A stretch of 64,000 nt of DNA from Actinomycetota bacterium. Lineage in GTDB: Bacteria > Actinomycetota > Actinomycetes > Propionibacteriales > Propionibacteriaceae. The stretch spans positions 1 through 64,000 of the forward strand of contig JAIUOS010000008.1 of NCBI GenBank assembly GCA_020161755.1. Direction: 5' to 3'. Numbering within the stretch: the stretch's first letter is position 1; every line of letters starts with the position of its first letter. Of this stretch, positions 37,640 to 46,797 are shown piece after piece. The notes under the pieces were generated by a model. The model was not told the DNA's origin. It did no database searches and saw only the letters and a list, made by a program, of their open reading frames with translations. The position numbers and the translations under genes are program-made.

Positions 37640-38665
37640 ATGAGGACCGTTACCAAACGGATCTTGGCCGCCGGGCTCTCCGTCGCGGCGATCGCTCTCG
37701 CTACCGGGTGTAGCACCGGGCAGGAGGCTGCGCCCACCGCCGCCTCCTCGTCGTCCGGCGCCACCGGGACCGTCGAGATCTCCTACCTCCAGAAGCAGGG
37801 CGACCAGCAGTACTTCGTCGACCAGGCCAACGGCGCCAAGGAGATGGCCAAGGAACTGGGCGGGGTCAACGTGACCGTCGTCAACCTCGGCACGGACGCC
37901 AACAAGGCCATCAGCGAGGTCGACGCGGCCATCGCCCGCAAGACCCAGGGCATCATCATCGTTGCTCCCGACCAGGCGATCGGCCCCCAGGTCGTCGACC
38001 GCGCCAACAGCGCGGGCGTCCCGATCATGGCCTCCGACGACACCCTGAAGGACAGCACCGGCGCCGAGATCCCGTTCGCCGGGTTCGACGGCACCGCGAT
38101 GGGCACCGAGGTCGGCAAGAAGGCCGCCGAGCTCTACCAGGCCGCGGGCTGGACGAAGGCCGACACCAAGATCATGGCCGTCACCAAGCTCGACCTGTCG
38201 GTCTGCCAGCAGCGCATCGACGGCGCCGCCGCCGCGTTCAAGGCTGCGGTCTCCGACACTCCTGACATCGTCACCGTCGGCACCGACATCAGCGTCACCG
38301 GCGCCCTCGACAAGGCCGCCGCGACCCTCACCGCCAACCAGGGCGTGAAGAACTGGGTGGTCTGGGGCTGCAACGACGAGTCCGTCACCGGCGCGGTCAC
38401 CGCCGTCGCCAACGCGGGCATCAAGCCGGCCAACACGATCGGTGTCGGCCTGGGCGCCTACCTCGCCTGCAAGGACTGGAAGGCGGGACAGGAAACCGGT
38501 ATGAAGGCAGCGTTGTTCATCTCCGGCGCCGAGGTCGGCAAGGCCGCGGTGAAGTCGATGGTCGACAAGATCCGCAACAACGTCGCGCTCCCGGCCAAGT
38601 CGATCGCCAAGACCGAGATCGTGGACGCGTCCAACTGGGAGTCCGCGGGCGTCGTCTGCACGTAG
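37640..38665 (+). CDS. AraF-like ABC monosaccharide-binding lipoprotein
   Basis: A 341-residue periplasmic-binding protein of the ribose/arabinose class. A signal peptide ends with lipobox ALATGC. The pattern most resembles L-arabinose-binding AraF: AGWTKADTKIMAVTKLDLSV, then NWVVWGCNDESVTGAV and IGVGLGAYLACKDW. The start ATG follows GAAGGG with a 6-nt gap. It is the first gene of a complete three-part transporter with its own ATPase and permease, and the AraC gene lies at the far end of the operon. Arabinose is the best guess. Confidence 0.88.
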   Translation: MRTVTKRILAAGLSVAAIALATGCSTGQEAAPTAASSSSGATGTVEISYLQKQGDQQYFVDQANGAKEMAKELGGVNVTVVNLGTDANKAISEVDAAIARKTQGIIIVAPDQAIGPQVVDRANSAGVPIMASDDTLKDSTGAEIPFAGFDGTAMGTEVGKKAAELYQAAGWTKADTKIMAVTKLDLSVCQQRIDGAAAAFKAAVSDTPDIVTVGTDISVTGALDKAAATLTANQGVKNWVVWGCNDESVTGAVTAVANAGIKPANTIGVGLGAYLACKDWKAGQETGMKAALFISGAEVGKAAVKSMVDKIRNNVALPAKSIAKTEIVDASNWESAGVVCT

Positions 38666-38751
38666 TCGCCACCCCCGAACCCCGGTGGTGGCCGGGCCCT
38701 GCCCCGGCCACCACCGGAACTCCCTGCCAAGACCTGAACCTGGAGACGAAG

Positions 38752-40281
38752 GTGTCCACAACCACTGACCACGGCCGCGGCCTTGAGGCCACCGGCCTGT
38801 CGAAGGCCTTCGCCGGCGTCCAGGCGCTCGACGGGGTGGACGTCACGTTCCCCGCCGGGCAGGTCACGGCGCTCATGGGTGAGAACGGGGCCGGCAAGTC
38901 GACCCTGCTCAAGATCCTCGACGGTGACTACCAGCCCGACAGCGGGCAGATCCGCATCGACGGCGAGACGGTGGCCTTCGCCAGCCCGGTCGAGGCCCGC
39001 CACGGCGGCCTCCGGGTGGTCGCCCAGGAGCCCGAGATCGTCCCCTTCGTCAGCGTGGCCGAGAACCTGTTCCTCGGCGCCCTCCCGGGCAAGGTCGTGG
39101 TGCGCCGCGACGAACTCCGCCAGCAGGCCGTGGACGCGATCGAACGCTTCGGCTTCGAGCGCATGCTGGACGCCGACACCATCGGTATCCGGCTCTCGCC
39201 GGCCCAACGCCAGCTCGTCGAGATCCTCCGCTGCCTGATCGACGACCCCCGCATCCTGCTCTTCGACGAGCCCACCTCGTCGCTGTCCGACTCCGAGACC
39301 GACGTCCTGTTCGAGCTGATCGACCGGCTCCGGGCCGAAGGGAAGGCGATCGGGTACGTCTCCCACCTCATGAAGGAGATCTTCCGCATCGCCGACCGCG
39401 TCACGGTGCTGCGGGACGGCAAGCTGATCGGCACCCGCGCGGTCGCCGAGAGCTCGACCGACGAGATCGTGCGGATGATGGTCGGCCGCGACCTCACCAA
39501 CATGTACGCCCGCAACCGTTCCGAGCTCGGCGAGACCGTCCTCGAACTGCGCCACGTGACCACCGACGACGTCCGCGACATCAGCTTCTCCGTCCGCTCC
39601 GGCGAGGTGCTCGCCATCGCGGGTCTGGTCGGCGCCGGACGCAGCGAGCTCGCCATGACGATCTCCGGCGACGTCCCGGTGCACTCCGGCGAGATCGTCG
39701 TCGGCGGCCAGGTCGCCACCCTGCGTTCGCCGCGGGACGCGATCGCGCGCGGCGTGGGGCTCGCCCCCGAGGAGCGCAAGGCGGACGCGCTGGTGATGAT
39801 CCGCAGCGTCAAGGAGAACCTGAGCCTCGCCGTCCTCGACCAGCTGACCCGGTTCGGCTTCGTCAAGCGCCAGGCCGAGTCCGACCTCGTCGCCGAGTAC
39901 ATCCAGCGCATGCGTATCCGCACCCCGCACGCCGAGCAGCGGGTCGAGAACCTGTCCGGCGGCAACCAGCAGAAGGTCGTCCTCGCCCGCTGGCTGGCCA
40001 AGAAGACCCGGATCCTGATCCTCGACGAGCCCACCCGTGGCGTGGACGTCGGCGCGAAGGCCGAGATCTACCAGATCATCGACCAGCTCGCCGCCGCCGG
40101 CGTCGCGATCGTCGTGGTCTCCTCCGAATTGCCCGAGGTGCTCGGGCTGGCCGACCGGATCCTGGTGATGCAGGGCGGCGCCATCACCGGCGAACTCAGC
40201 CACGACGAAGCCACCGAAGAACGAATTCTCGCCCTGGCCATGGCCAGCGAGCTCGAAGCCATGGAAGGAAGCTCCCGATGA
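38752..40281 (+). CDS. AraG/RbsA-type tandem ABC ATPase
   Basis: A 509-residue cytoplasmic ATPase with two fused nucleotide-binding domains. The first has Walker A GENGAGKST and Walker B ILLFDEPTSSL, but its signature loop is LSPAQRQLVEI, not LSGGQ. The second has the degenerate Walker A region GLVGAGRSEL, the clear signature LSGGNQQKVVLARWL and ILILDEPTRGVDVGAK. This arrangement is normal for monosaccharide importers. GTG at 38752 follows GGAGACGAAG. It overlaps the permease gene by 4 bp. Confidence 0.93.
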   Translation: MSTTTDHGRGLEATGLSKAFAGVQALDGVDVTFPAGQVTALMGENGAGKSTLLKILDGDYQPDSGQIRIDGETVAFASPVEARHGGLRVVAQEPEIVPFVSVAENLFLGALPGKVVVRRDELRQQAVDAIERFGFERMLDADTIGIRLSPAQRQLVEILRCLIDDPRILLFDEPTSSLSDSETDVLFELIDRLRAEGKAIGYVSHLMKEIFRIADRVTVLRDGKLIGTRAVAESSTDEIVRMMVGRDLTNMYARNRSELGETVLELRHVTTDDVRDISFSVRSGEVLAIAGLVGAGRSELAMTISGDVPVHSGEIVVGGQVATLRSPRDAIARGVGLAPEERKADALVMIRSVKENLSLAVLDQLTRFGFVKRQAESDLVAEYIQRMRIRTPHAEQRVENLSGGNQQKVVLARWLAKKTRILILDEPTRGVDVGAKAEIYQIIDQLAAAGVAIVVVSSELPEVLGLADRILVMQGGAITGELSHDEATEERILALAMASELEAMEGSSR

Positions 40282-41309
40282 GCGAAGTGAAGGCGACCGA
40301 GGTCGCCGCGACCCGGAACCCCAAGGGTGGCTCCGGGCTGGCGCACAGCCTGCTGCGCAACGTCGGGGGCGTCCAGAACCTCATCCTGGCCGGCGCGATC
40401 CTGCTGCTCGCCGCGCTCCTCGCCGCCCTGAACCCGAGCTTCCTGCTGCCGTCCAACCTGATCTCGATCGGCACCGCCGTCACGATCTCGGGGCTGCTGG
40501 CCGTCGTCCAGACCGCGGTGATGATCATGGGCGGCATCGACCTGACGGTCGGCTCGGTGGCAGGCCTGTCGTCGGTGGTGTCGGCGATGGTGTTCACGGC
40601 CACCAACGCCTACCTCGGCATCCTCACGGCGCTGCTGGTCGGCGGCCTGTGCGGGCTGATCAACGCGATCATCATCGTCGCCGGCCGGGTGCCCCCGATG
40701 ATCGCCACCCTCGCCGGCCTGACCGCGTTCAAGGGCATCGCGCAGCTGATCTCCGACGGCCGCGCGCAGGGCTACACCGGCGCCGACCCGCTGTTCAAGG
40801 CGCTCGCGCGGGGCTCGCTGATCGGCATCCCCACCCTGATGTGGGTGCTGATCGTGGTGGCGATCCTGCTGCACGTGCTGCTCCAGTACACGAAGGTCGG
40901 ACGCAACATCTACGCGGTCGGCGGCAACGACCGGGCGGCCCGGCTCTCCGGCATCGACATCAACCGCTATATCGTCGCGGTGTTCGTCGCGTCCGGTGTC
41001 ATCGCGGCGCTCGCCGGCATCCTGATCACCGCGCGAACGGGCTCCGGCCAGCCGGTCTCGGGCTCGGAGGGCCTGGAGTTCCAGTCGATCACCGCCGCCG
41101 CGCTCGGTGGCGTCGCCCTGCGGGGCGGCAAGGGCTCGATCGGCGGCACGATCCTGGCCGTGATCCTGCTCGGCATCCTCCTCAACGGCATGACGTTGCT
41201 CGGGATCAACCCGTTCTGGCAGAACCTCGCCCAGGGCGCCCTGCTCGTCATCGCGGTCGTCGTGCAGCAGTCCCGCTCCGGGGAGCGACGGGTCGGGTTG
41301 CCGAAGTAG
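40278..41309 (+). CDS. AraH/RbsC-type ABC monosaccharide permease
   Basis: A 343-residue permease with eight to ten hydrophobic segments. Conserved features are VMIMGGIDLTVGSVAGLSS, GRVPPMIATLAGL, GRNIYAVGGNDRAARLSGI and ALGGVALRGGKGSIGGT. It begins with ATGA overlap to the ATPase. It ends the operon just before a bidirectional hairpin. Confidence 0.94.
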   Translation: MSEVKATEVAATRNPKGGSGLAHSLLRNVGGVQNLILAGAILLLAALLAALNPSFLLPSNLISIGTAVTISGLLAVVQTAVMIMGGIDLTVGSVAGLSSVVSAMVFTATNAYLGILTALLVGGLCGLINAIIIVAGRVPPMIATLAGLTAFKGIAQLISDGRAQGYTGADPLFKALARGSLIGIPTLMWVLIVVAILLHVLLQYTKVGRNIYAVGGNDRAARLSGIDINRYIVAVFVASGVIAALAGILITARTGSGQPVSGSEGLEFQSITAAALGGVALRGGKGSIGGTILAVILLGILLNGMTLLGINPFWQNLAQGALLVIAVVVQQSRSGERRVGLPK

Positions 41310-41320
41310 CGACGAACCTG

Positions 41321-41356
41321 AAAGGGCTGGCCGGTCTCCTTCCCGGTCAGCCCTTT
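41321..41356. terminator. Bidirectional hairpin between araH-like and araC-like genes
   Basis: AAAGGGCTG-G-CCGG pairs with CCGG-T-CAGCCCTTT around an 8-nt loop, 14 positions per arm with one mismatch. Flanking A and T runs make it a terminator in both directions. Its right arm includes the last codons of the convergent AraC gene. Confidence 0.8.
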
Positions 41357-42222
41357 CCGGTCTTCCGGTAGGCCCGCGGGCTCAGCTCGTGCAACTCGCT
41401 GAACCGCCGCGAGAAGTAGGCGACGTCCTCGTAGCCCACCTCGCGGGCGATCACCGCGATCGGACGGTCGGAGGTGTCCAGCAGCACCCGGGCCCGCTGC
41501 ATCCGCAGCAGCGTCCGGTATTGCATGGGGGAGTGGCCGGTGCTGCCCTTGAACACCGCGGTCAGGTGGGACGCCGACAGGCTGATCCGCGCGGCCAGGT
41601 CGTCCACCGACATCGGCTGCTCGAGATCCTCGGCGAGGCACTCCTTGATGCGTTCGACGGTGGCGTCCTTCGCGCTGCCCCGGGAGTCGGCGAGGGTCGT
41701 CATCAGGTGCCACGCCGCCCCGGACGCCGCGCGCAGGCTGGGCAGGGTCTCGTCCCGTTCGAGGTGGTCGATGGTCTCGCCGACCAGCGAGATGCACAGG
41801 GTCGGCGCGTGCACCGGCACCACCGGACGCTGCGCGGTCGCGCCGCACGCCTGTGCCAGGTTCGGCAGCTGCTCGCCCTCCAGATGCAGCCACCAGATCG
41901 TCCACGGGTCGTCGGCGTCCGCGCCGTACGCGTGCGGGGCGCGCCGCGGGATGACCAGCGCCTGGCGCGGGCCGACCGTGTGCCGGACGCCGCCGACCTC
42001 GGCCCACCCGCGGCCCTTCTCGCAGATGATGACCACGGTCTGCCCGGCGCCGTTCGGGCGGACGCGGCCGTGCGAGGTCGCGTGCGGGAAGTAGCCGCAG
42101 TCGGTGACGACGAGCTGGGACGTGACCGGCTGTTCGAGCGCGGCCCGGATGATGCTGCGGGGCACGACGCGCAGCTTCTGGCCGGCGAAACCTTCGCGCT
42201 TGTAGCGGACGGGAGCGGTCAT
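41347..42222 (-). CDS. AraC-family transcriptional regulator
   Basis: A 291-residue AraC protein. An N-terminal cupin sugar-binding domain (GWAEVGGVRHTVGPRQALVI, then RRAPHAYGADADDPWTIWWL) is followed by two HTH motifs at the C-terminus (SVDDLAARISLSASHLTAVF and PIAVIAREVGYEDVAYFSRR). ATG at 42222 (TAPVRYKREGFAGQ) is preferred because family members begin near there; an in-frame ATG at 42258 is possible, and neither has a clear ribosome site. It is convergent with the AraFGH-like operon and divergent from the DUF5107 gene, and may control both. Confidence 0.87.
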   Translation of the reverse strand: MTAPVRYKREGFAGQKLRVVPRSIIRAALEQPVTSQLVVTDCGYFPHATSHGRVRPNGAGQTVVIICEKGRGWAEVGGVRHTVGPRQALVIPRRAPHAYGADADDPWTIWWLHLEGEQLPNLAQACGATAQRPVVPVHAPTLCISLVGETIDHLERDETLPSLRAASGAAWHLMTTLADSRGSAKDATVERIKECLAEDLEQPMSVDDLAARISLSASHLTAVFKGSTGHSPMQYRTLLRMQRARVLLDTSDRPIAVIAREVGYEDVAYFSRRFSELHELSPRAYRKTGKG

Positions 42223-42362
42223 GGTCAGAGTATCGTCCAAGTGGACCTCGCCGTCCATCGCGCTCACCGGGGGATGCGTGGGGGGAGGTTCGCCGTCGGA
42301 ATCTCCAACTGCTTGGCAGTTTCGCCCACCCTCCGTCCCGTGGCCCGCCCTATCGTCGAGCC

Positions 42363-45300
42363 ATGCCCACCGATGAGTCCACCCTCGTGCTCCCGGACGC
42401 CCCACCCGAGCTCGCCGGCCTGCCGGTCGCGGCCTGGGCGGAGCCGGTCGTGATGGACACCTACGACGTCCAGGACCCCGACCCCTACCCGGCCTACCTC
42501 GACCGGCGGGTGTACCAGGGCTCGTCCGGACGCGTGTACCCGCTGCCGTTCTTCGAGCGCGTCGCCAGCGCCAAGGTGCCGAGGCAGTGGCAGGCCGTCC
42601 ACCTCGAGAACGCCTACGTCCGGCTGATGGTGCTGCCCGAACTGGGCGGCCGGATCCACTTCGGGCTCGACAAGACCCGCGGCTACGACTTCTTCTACCG
42701 CAACACCGTGATCAAGCCGGCGCTGGTCGGCGTGACCGGCCCGTGGCTGTCCGGCGGGGTCGAGTTCAACTGGCCGCAGCACCACCGTCCGGCCACCTAC
42801 CTGCCGGTGTCGTGGACCATCGAGGAGGAGGCGGACGGCAGCCGCACCGTCTGGTGCGCGGACCTCGACCCGTTCGCCCGCATGAAGGGCATGCACGGCG
42901 TCCGGCTGCGGCCCGACTCGTCCCTGGTCGAGCTGCGGGTGCGGCTGTTCAACCGCACCGAGGACGTCCAGAACTTCCTGTGGTGGGCGAACGTCGCGGC
43001 CCGGGTGGGCGACGACTACCAGTCGTTCTTCCCCACCGACGTGCACTGGGTGGCCGACCACGCCAAGCGCGCGATCGCCAGCTTCCCCGAGGTGCGGGGC
43101 AGCTACTACGGCGTCGACTACCCCGGCCGGGTCACCGCCGAGAACCCGGACGCCGACCGGCTCGACTGGTACCGCAACATCCCGGTGCCCACGTCCTACA
43201 TGTGCCTGGGCAGCGCGGACGACTTCTTCGGCGGCTACGACCACGGCCGGCAGGCGGGGTTCGTGCACTGGGCCGACCACCGGATCGCGCCCGGCAAGAA
43301 GCAGTGGACGTGGGGCAACGCGCCCTTCGGCTGGGCCTGGGACCGCAACCTGACCGACGGCGACGGCCCGTACGTGGAACTGATGGCCGGCGTGTTCACC
43401 GACAACCAGCCCGACTTCACCTTCCTCGCGCCGGGGGAGACCAAGACGTTCAGCCAGTACTGGTACCCGATCCAGGACGTCGGCACCGTCCAGCAGGCCA
43501 CCCGCGACGGGGCCGTGCACCTGGAGGTGACCGAGGCGGCGGTCGATGTGCGGTTCGTCCCGACGCGGCCGATGGACGCCGAGCTGAGCGTTCGGGTGGG
43601 GGACGCCGAGGTGTGGCGGGAGCACGTGCGGTGCGCGCCGGGCGAGCCCGTCCTGCACACGGTCGAGCTGGACGCACCGGTCGACCCGACCACGGTCACG
43701 TTCGAGGCCCGCACCGAGGGTGCGGTGGTGCTGGCGTGGACGCCGCGTCCGGTGCCCACGGAGGTGGAGCTGCCCGACCCGGCCGACGAGCCGCCCGCGC
43801 CGGCCGAGGTGGCCACTGTGGAGGAGCTGTACCTGACCGGCCTGCACCTCGCGCAGTACCGCCACGCGACCCGCTCGCCCGAGCCGTACTGGCAGGAGGC
43901 GCTGCGCCGCGACCCGGCGAACTCACGGGTGTCGGTGGCGCTGGCCGCGCGGCGGTACGCCGACGGGTTGCTGGCGGAGGCGGAGACGCTGTTGCAGACC
44001 GCCGTCGCCCGGCTCACCCGGCGCAACCCCAACCCGTACGACGGCGAGGCGCACTACCGGCTCGGGCTGGTGCTGCTCGCGCAGGGACGTTGGGCGGAGG
44101 CCGACGACGCGTTCGCCAAGGCCACCTGGAACGCGGCCTGGAAGGTGCCTGGGGAGGTGGCCCTCGCGCGGCTGGCGGCGCGGCGGGGCGACTGGGCCGC
44201 GGTCGTCGAGCGGGCCACAGGCGTCCTCGAGGGCGACCGGCGGCAGAACCAGGCCTGCGCGCTGGCGGTGATCGGGCTGCGGCAGCTCGGACGGGCCGGC
44301 GAGGCGCAGGCGCTGCTCGACCGGAGCCGGGCGGCGGACCGCCTCGACTGGTGGCTGGCCGACCTGGACGGTGCGCGTGTCGACACCACGGCGGGGACAC
44401 TGGTGGACGTGGCGCTGGAGTACGCGTCCTGCGGCTTGGTGGACGACGCACTGCGGCTGTTGGAGGAGGCGGAGCGGGTCGAGGGGGCGGCGCCGGTGAT
44501 CGGCGCGGGTAACCCGCGTCCGCTGATCGCCCTGCACCGGGCGGACCTGGTCGCGAGCCGGGGGGACGTCGCGGGCGCCCGCGCGCTGATCGCGTCCGTG
44601 GATCGGGAGGATCGCGCGCGCTGCTTCCCGGGCCGGCTGGCCGATGCGCTGATGCTGGAGCGACTCCGCGTCCTGGCGCCGGCGAGTCCCGCGGTGGCCG
44701 CGCTGCACGGCCACTGGCTGTACTCGCGCGGCCGGGCTGCCGATGCTGTTGACGCGTGGACCGTCGCCGGCGATGACCCGGTGAGCCTGCGCAACCGGGG
44801 GGTGGCGGCGTACAACCACGCGCACGACCCGGCCGAAGCGGTCGCCTGCTACGAGGCGGCGCTGCGGCTGGCGCCCGGCGACGCGCGGCTGTGGTTCGAG
44901 CGCGACCAGCTGGGCCGGCGGGTCGGCGAGTCGCTGGCCGACCGGCTCACCCGGCTCGAGCAGCACCGCGACCTGGTGGACGCCCGCGACGACCTGTCCG
45001 TGGAGTACGTGGCGCTCCTGATCGGGTTGGGCCGTGCGGCGGAGGCGCTGGACGTGGTGACGTCCCGGACGTTCCAGCCGTGGGAGGGCGGCGAGGGCCA
45101 GGCCCTGGCCGTGTGGGAGCGTGCGAACGAGGCGCTCGCGCGGGCGGCGATCGACGCCGGCGACGGCGCGGCGGCGGTGGGATACGCGCAGGCGGCGTTC
45201 GTGCCGCCGGTCTCGCTCGGTGAGGACCGGCACCTGCTCGCCAACGTCGCGCACCTGAACCTCCTGCTGGGCGACGCGCTCGAGGCGGCGGGCGACACGG

Positions 45301-45698
45301 ACGGGGCCCGCCAGGCGTGGGAGACGGCGTCCGTGGCCGGAGGCGACTTCGTGGCCATGTCGACGACGGCGCACAGCGAGCGTTCGGCGGCGTCGGTTTT
45401 GGCGCTGCAACGGCTCGGGCGCGCGGAGGAGGCACGGCGGCTGGCGCTCGACCTGGCGGCCTGGGCCGAGGCCGAGCGGGAGCGTCCGGCGGTCATCGAC
45501 TACTTCGCCACCTCGCTGCCGACCCTGCTGCTGTTCCACGAGGACCTCCAGGTGCGCCTCCAGCTCACCTGCGATGTGATCCGGGCCCAGGCCAAGCTGG
45601 CGTTGGGCGACCGGGACGGCGCCGAGCGCCTGCTCGACGCGGTCCTCGCCGTCGACCCCGGCGAGCCCTTCGCCCTGGAGGCCCGCCGCTCGCTCTGA
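42363..45698 (+). CDS. DUF5107 and TPR-repeat protein
   Basis: A 1111-residue cytoplasmic protein. Residues about 30-400 form the DUF5107 domain, a galactose-mutarotase-like beta-sandwich (VLPELGGRIHFGLDKTRGYD, then SGGVEFNWPQHHRPATYLPV). Residues about 480-1110 are tetratricopeptide-like helical repeats rich in Ala/Leu/Arg (YRLGLVLLAQGRWAEADDAF). Proteins with this architecture cluster with sugar-transport genes in actinobacteria, and the fold suggests carbohydrate binding or hydrolysis, but no activity can be claimed from the sequence. It is divergent from araC and 1 kb from the AraFGH-like operon. Confidence 0.85.
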   Translation: MPTDESTLVLPDAPPELAGLPVAAWAEPVVMDTYDVQDPDPYPAYLDRRVYQGSSGRVYPLPFFERVASAKVPRQWQAVHLENAYVRLMVLPELGGRIHFGLDKTRGYDFFYRNTVIKPALVGVTGPWLSGGVEFNWPQHHRPATYLPVSWTIEEEADGSRTVWCADLDPFARMKGMHGVRLRPDSSLVELRVRLFNRTEDVQNFLWWANVAARVGDDYQSFFPTDVHWVADHAKRAIASFPEVRGSYYGVDYPGRVTAENPDADRLDWYRNIPVPTSYMCLGSADDFFGGYDHGRQAGFVHWADHRIAPGKKQWTWGNAPFGWAWDRNLTDGDGPYVELMAGVFTDNQPDFTFLAPGETKTFSQYWYPIQDVGTVQQATRDGAVHLEVTEAAVDVRFVPTRPMDAELSVRVGDAEVWREHVRCAPGEPVLHTVELDAPVDPTTVTFEARTEGAVVLAWTPRPVPTEVELPDPADEPPAPAEVATVEELYLTGLHLAQYRHATRSPEPYWQEALRRDPANSRVSVALAARRYADGLLAEAETLLQTAVARLTRRNPNPYDGEAHYRLGLVLLAQGRWAEADDAFAKATWNAAWKVPGEVALARLAARRGDWAAVVERATGVLEGDRRQNQACALAVIGLRQLGRAGEAQALLDRSRAADRLDWWLADLDGARVDTTAGTLVDVALEYASCGLVDDALRLLEEAERVEGAAPVIGAGNPRPLIALHRADLVASRGDVAGARALIASVDREDRARCFPGRLADALMLERLRVLAPASPAVAALHGHWLYSRGRAADAVDAWTVAGDDPVSLRNRGVAAYNHAHDPAEAVACYEAALRLAPGDARLWFERDQLGRRVGESLADRLTRLEQHRDLVDARDDLSVEYVALLIGLGRAAEALDVVTSRTFQPWEGGEGQALAVWERANEALARAAIDAGDGAAAVGYAQAAFVPPVSLGEDRHLLANVAHLNLLLGDALEAAGDTDGARQAWETASVAGGDFVAMSTTAHSERSAASVLALQRLGRAEEARRLALDLAAWAEAERERPAVIDYFATSLPTLLLFHEDLQVRLQLTCDVIRAQAKLALGDRDGAERLLDAVLAVDPGEPFALEARRSL

Positions 45699-46797
45699 CG
45701 GCGCCGGACGGCGGTGGATCGGGTGGGTGTGACCGGCCCTGGGGAGGTGCGTGAGGAACGAGCGCCCTGTCCCGAAGAGCCCAGCTCGCAGGCGCCGCCC
45801 ACAAACGCCCCCGATACTGACAAACGCCCCCGAAATTTCGGGGGCGTTTGTCAGTATCGGGGGCGTGAGGTTGACCCCGGATTCCGGACAGGTGGTTGTT
45901 TGGCCAGGCGGCCCGGAGGGCGGTCTGGTCGGCCTGTCGGGCCTGGTGGTGTTCGTACTGTAGTGGGCTGAGGTAGCCGATGGCTGAGTGGCGTCGGCGG
46001 GCGTTGTACCAGCCGTCGATCCAGGCATAGACGCCGCGGCGGGCCTCAGCGATCGTGGCGAACACGTGCCGGTGGTAGTACTCGTTCTTCAGGGTGGACC
46101 AGAACGACTCGGCGGCCGCGTTGTCCCAGCACACCCCGGTGCGGCCCATCGAGCGGAGCAGGTCGAGTTCGACGGCCAGGTCGGCCAGCTGCTGGCTGGT
46201 GTATTGGCAGCCGCGGTCGGCGTGGAAGATGACCTTGCCCGGCAACTCACCGCGTAGCGCGACGGCCTGACGCAGTGCGTCCTCGACGAGATCGGCCCTC
46301 AGGTGATCGGCGACGGTGCGGCCGAGGACCCGGCGGGTGCGGCCGTCTCGGACGGTGCACAGGTAGGCCCAGCCCTGCCCGGTGGCCAGGTAGGTGATGT
46401 CGGAGAACCAGGCGACATCGCGGCGGCCCTGGTCGAAGACGCGTTTGACCAGATCGGGTGCCGGGTCGGGGTTCGGCCCGGGAACGGTGGTCGGTGGATG
46501 CCAGGTGCGGGGACTGATGCCAGCTATCTGGGCTTGTCGCATCGCTTTCGCGACGGTCTTGCGGGACACGGTCTCGCCCGCCTCGCGCAGGTCGTGCAGG
46601 ATCCGAGGGGCGCCGTAGGTGCCATCAGAGGCCTCGTGATGGGCCCGGATCTTCTCGGCCAGCTCGGCCAGCCGCTGCCCGAGTGCCGTGGGGCCGGCCA
46701 GCTTGCGCGCCCGCCACTCGTAGTAGCGGCGCCGGTCCAGCTTGAGTAGCCGGCACATCCGGCTGATCGTGTAGTTCGCCTTCTCCGCGTCGATCAC
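45565..46797 (-). CDS. IS3-family transposase OrfB (reads out of the element)
   Basis: This is the catalytic half of the transposase with an rve integrase core. The acidic triad is in VAWFSDITYLAT, VIFHADRGCQYTSQQ and NAAAESFWSTLKNEYYH. An N-terminal HTH_21 segment (EKIRAHHEASDGTYGAPRIL) precedes it. It starts at GTG 46797, overlapping the orfA stop, and is open in the -1 frame back to a slippery GGGAAAA. The IS-encoded part ends at 45866 without a stop, so the frame runs about 100 residues into host repeat and the antisense of the DUF5107 gene end before stopping at 45565. Confidence 0.88.
   Translation of the reverse strand: MIDAEKANYTISRMCRLLKLDRRRYYEWRARKLAGPTALGQRLAELAEKIRAHHEASDGTYGAPRILHDLREAGETVSRKTVAKAMRQAQIAGISPRTWHPPTTVPGPNPDPAPDLVKRVFDQGRRDVAWFSDITYLATGQGWAYLCTVRDGRTRRVLGRTVADHLRADLVEDALRQAVALRGELPGKVIFHADRGCQYTSQQLADLAVELDLLRSMGRTGVCWDNAAAESFWSTLKNEYYHRHVFATIAEARRGVYAWIDGWYNARRRHSAIGYLSPLQYEHHQARQADQTALRAAWPNNHLSGIRGQPHAPDTDKRPRNFGGVCQYRGRLWAAPASWALRDRALVPHAPPQGRSHPPDPPPSGAVRASGGPPGRRARRGRRRGPRRAGARRRPGRPTPAWPGPGSHRR
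45802..45865. repeat. Long palindromic repeat, copy 1 (split by the IS element)
   Basis: The centre is CGAAATTTCG at 45831-45840. Arms of 30 bp match perfectly up to the IS boundary. If the IS and one copy of its GGCG target duplication are removed, TTTG follows and the palindrome becomes 68 bp with 34-bp perfect arms. Each arm contains ACGCCCCCGA twice. It lies 104 bp after the DUF5107 stop. About 55 bp of upstream sequence (GAGGAACGAGCGC...GGCGCCGCC) is also shared with copy 2. Confidence 0.92.
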
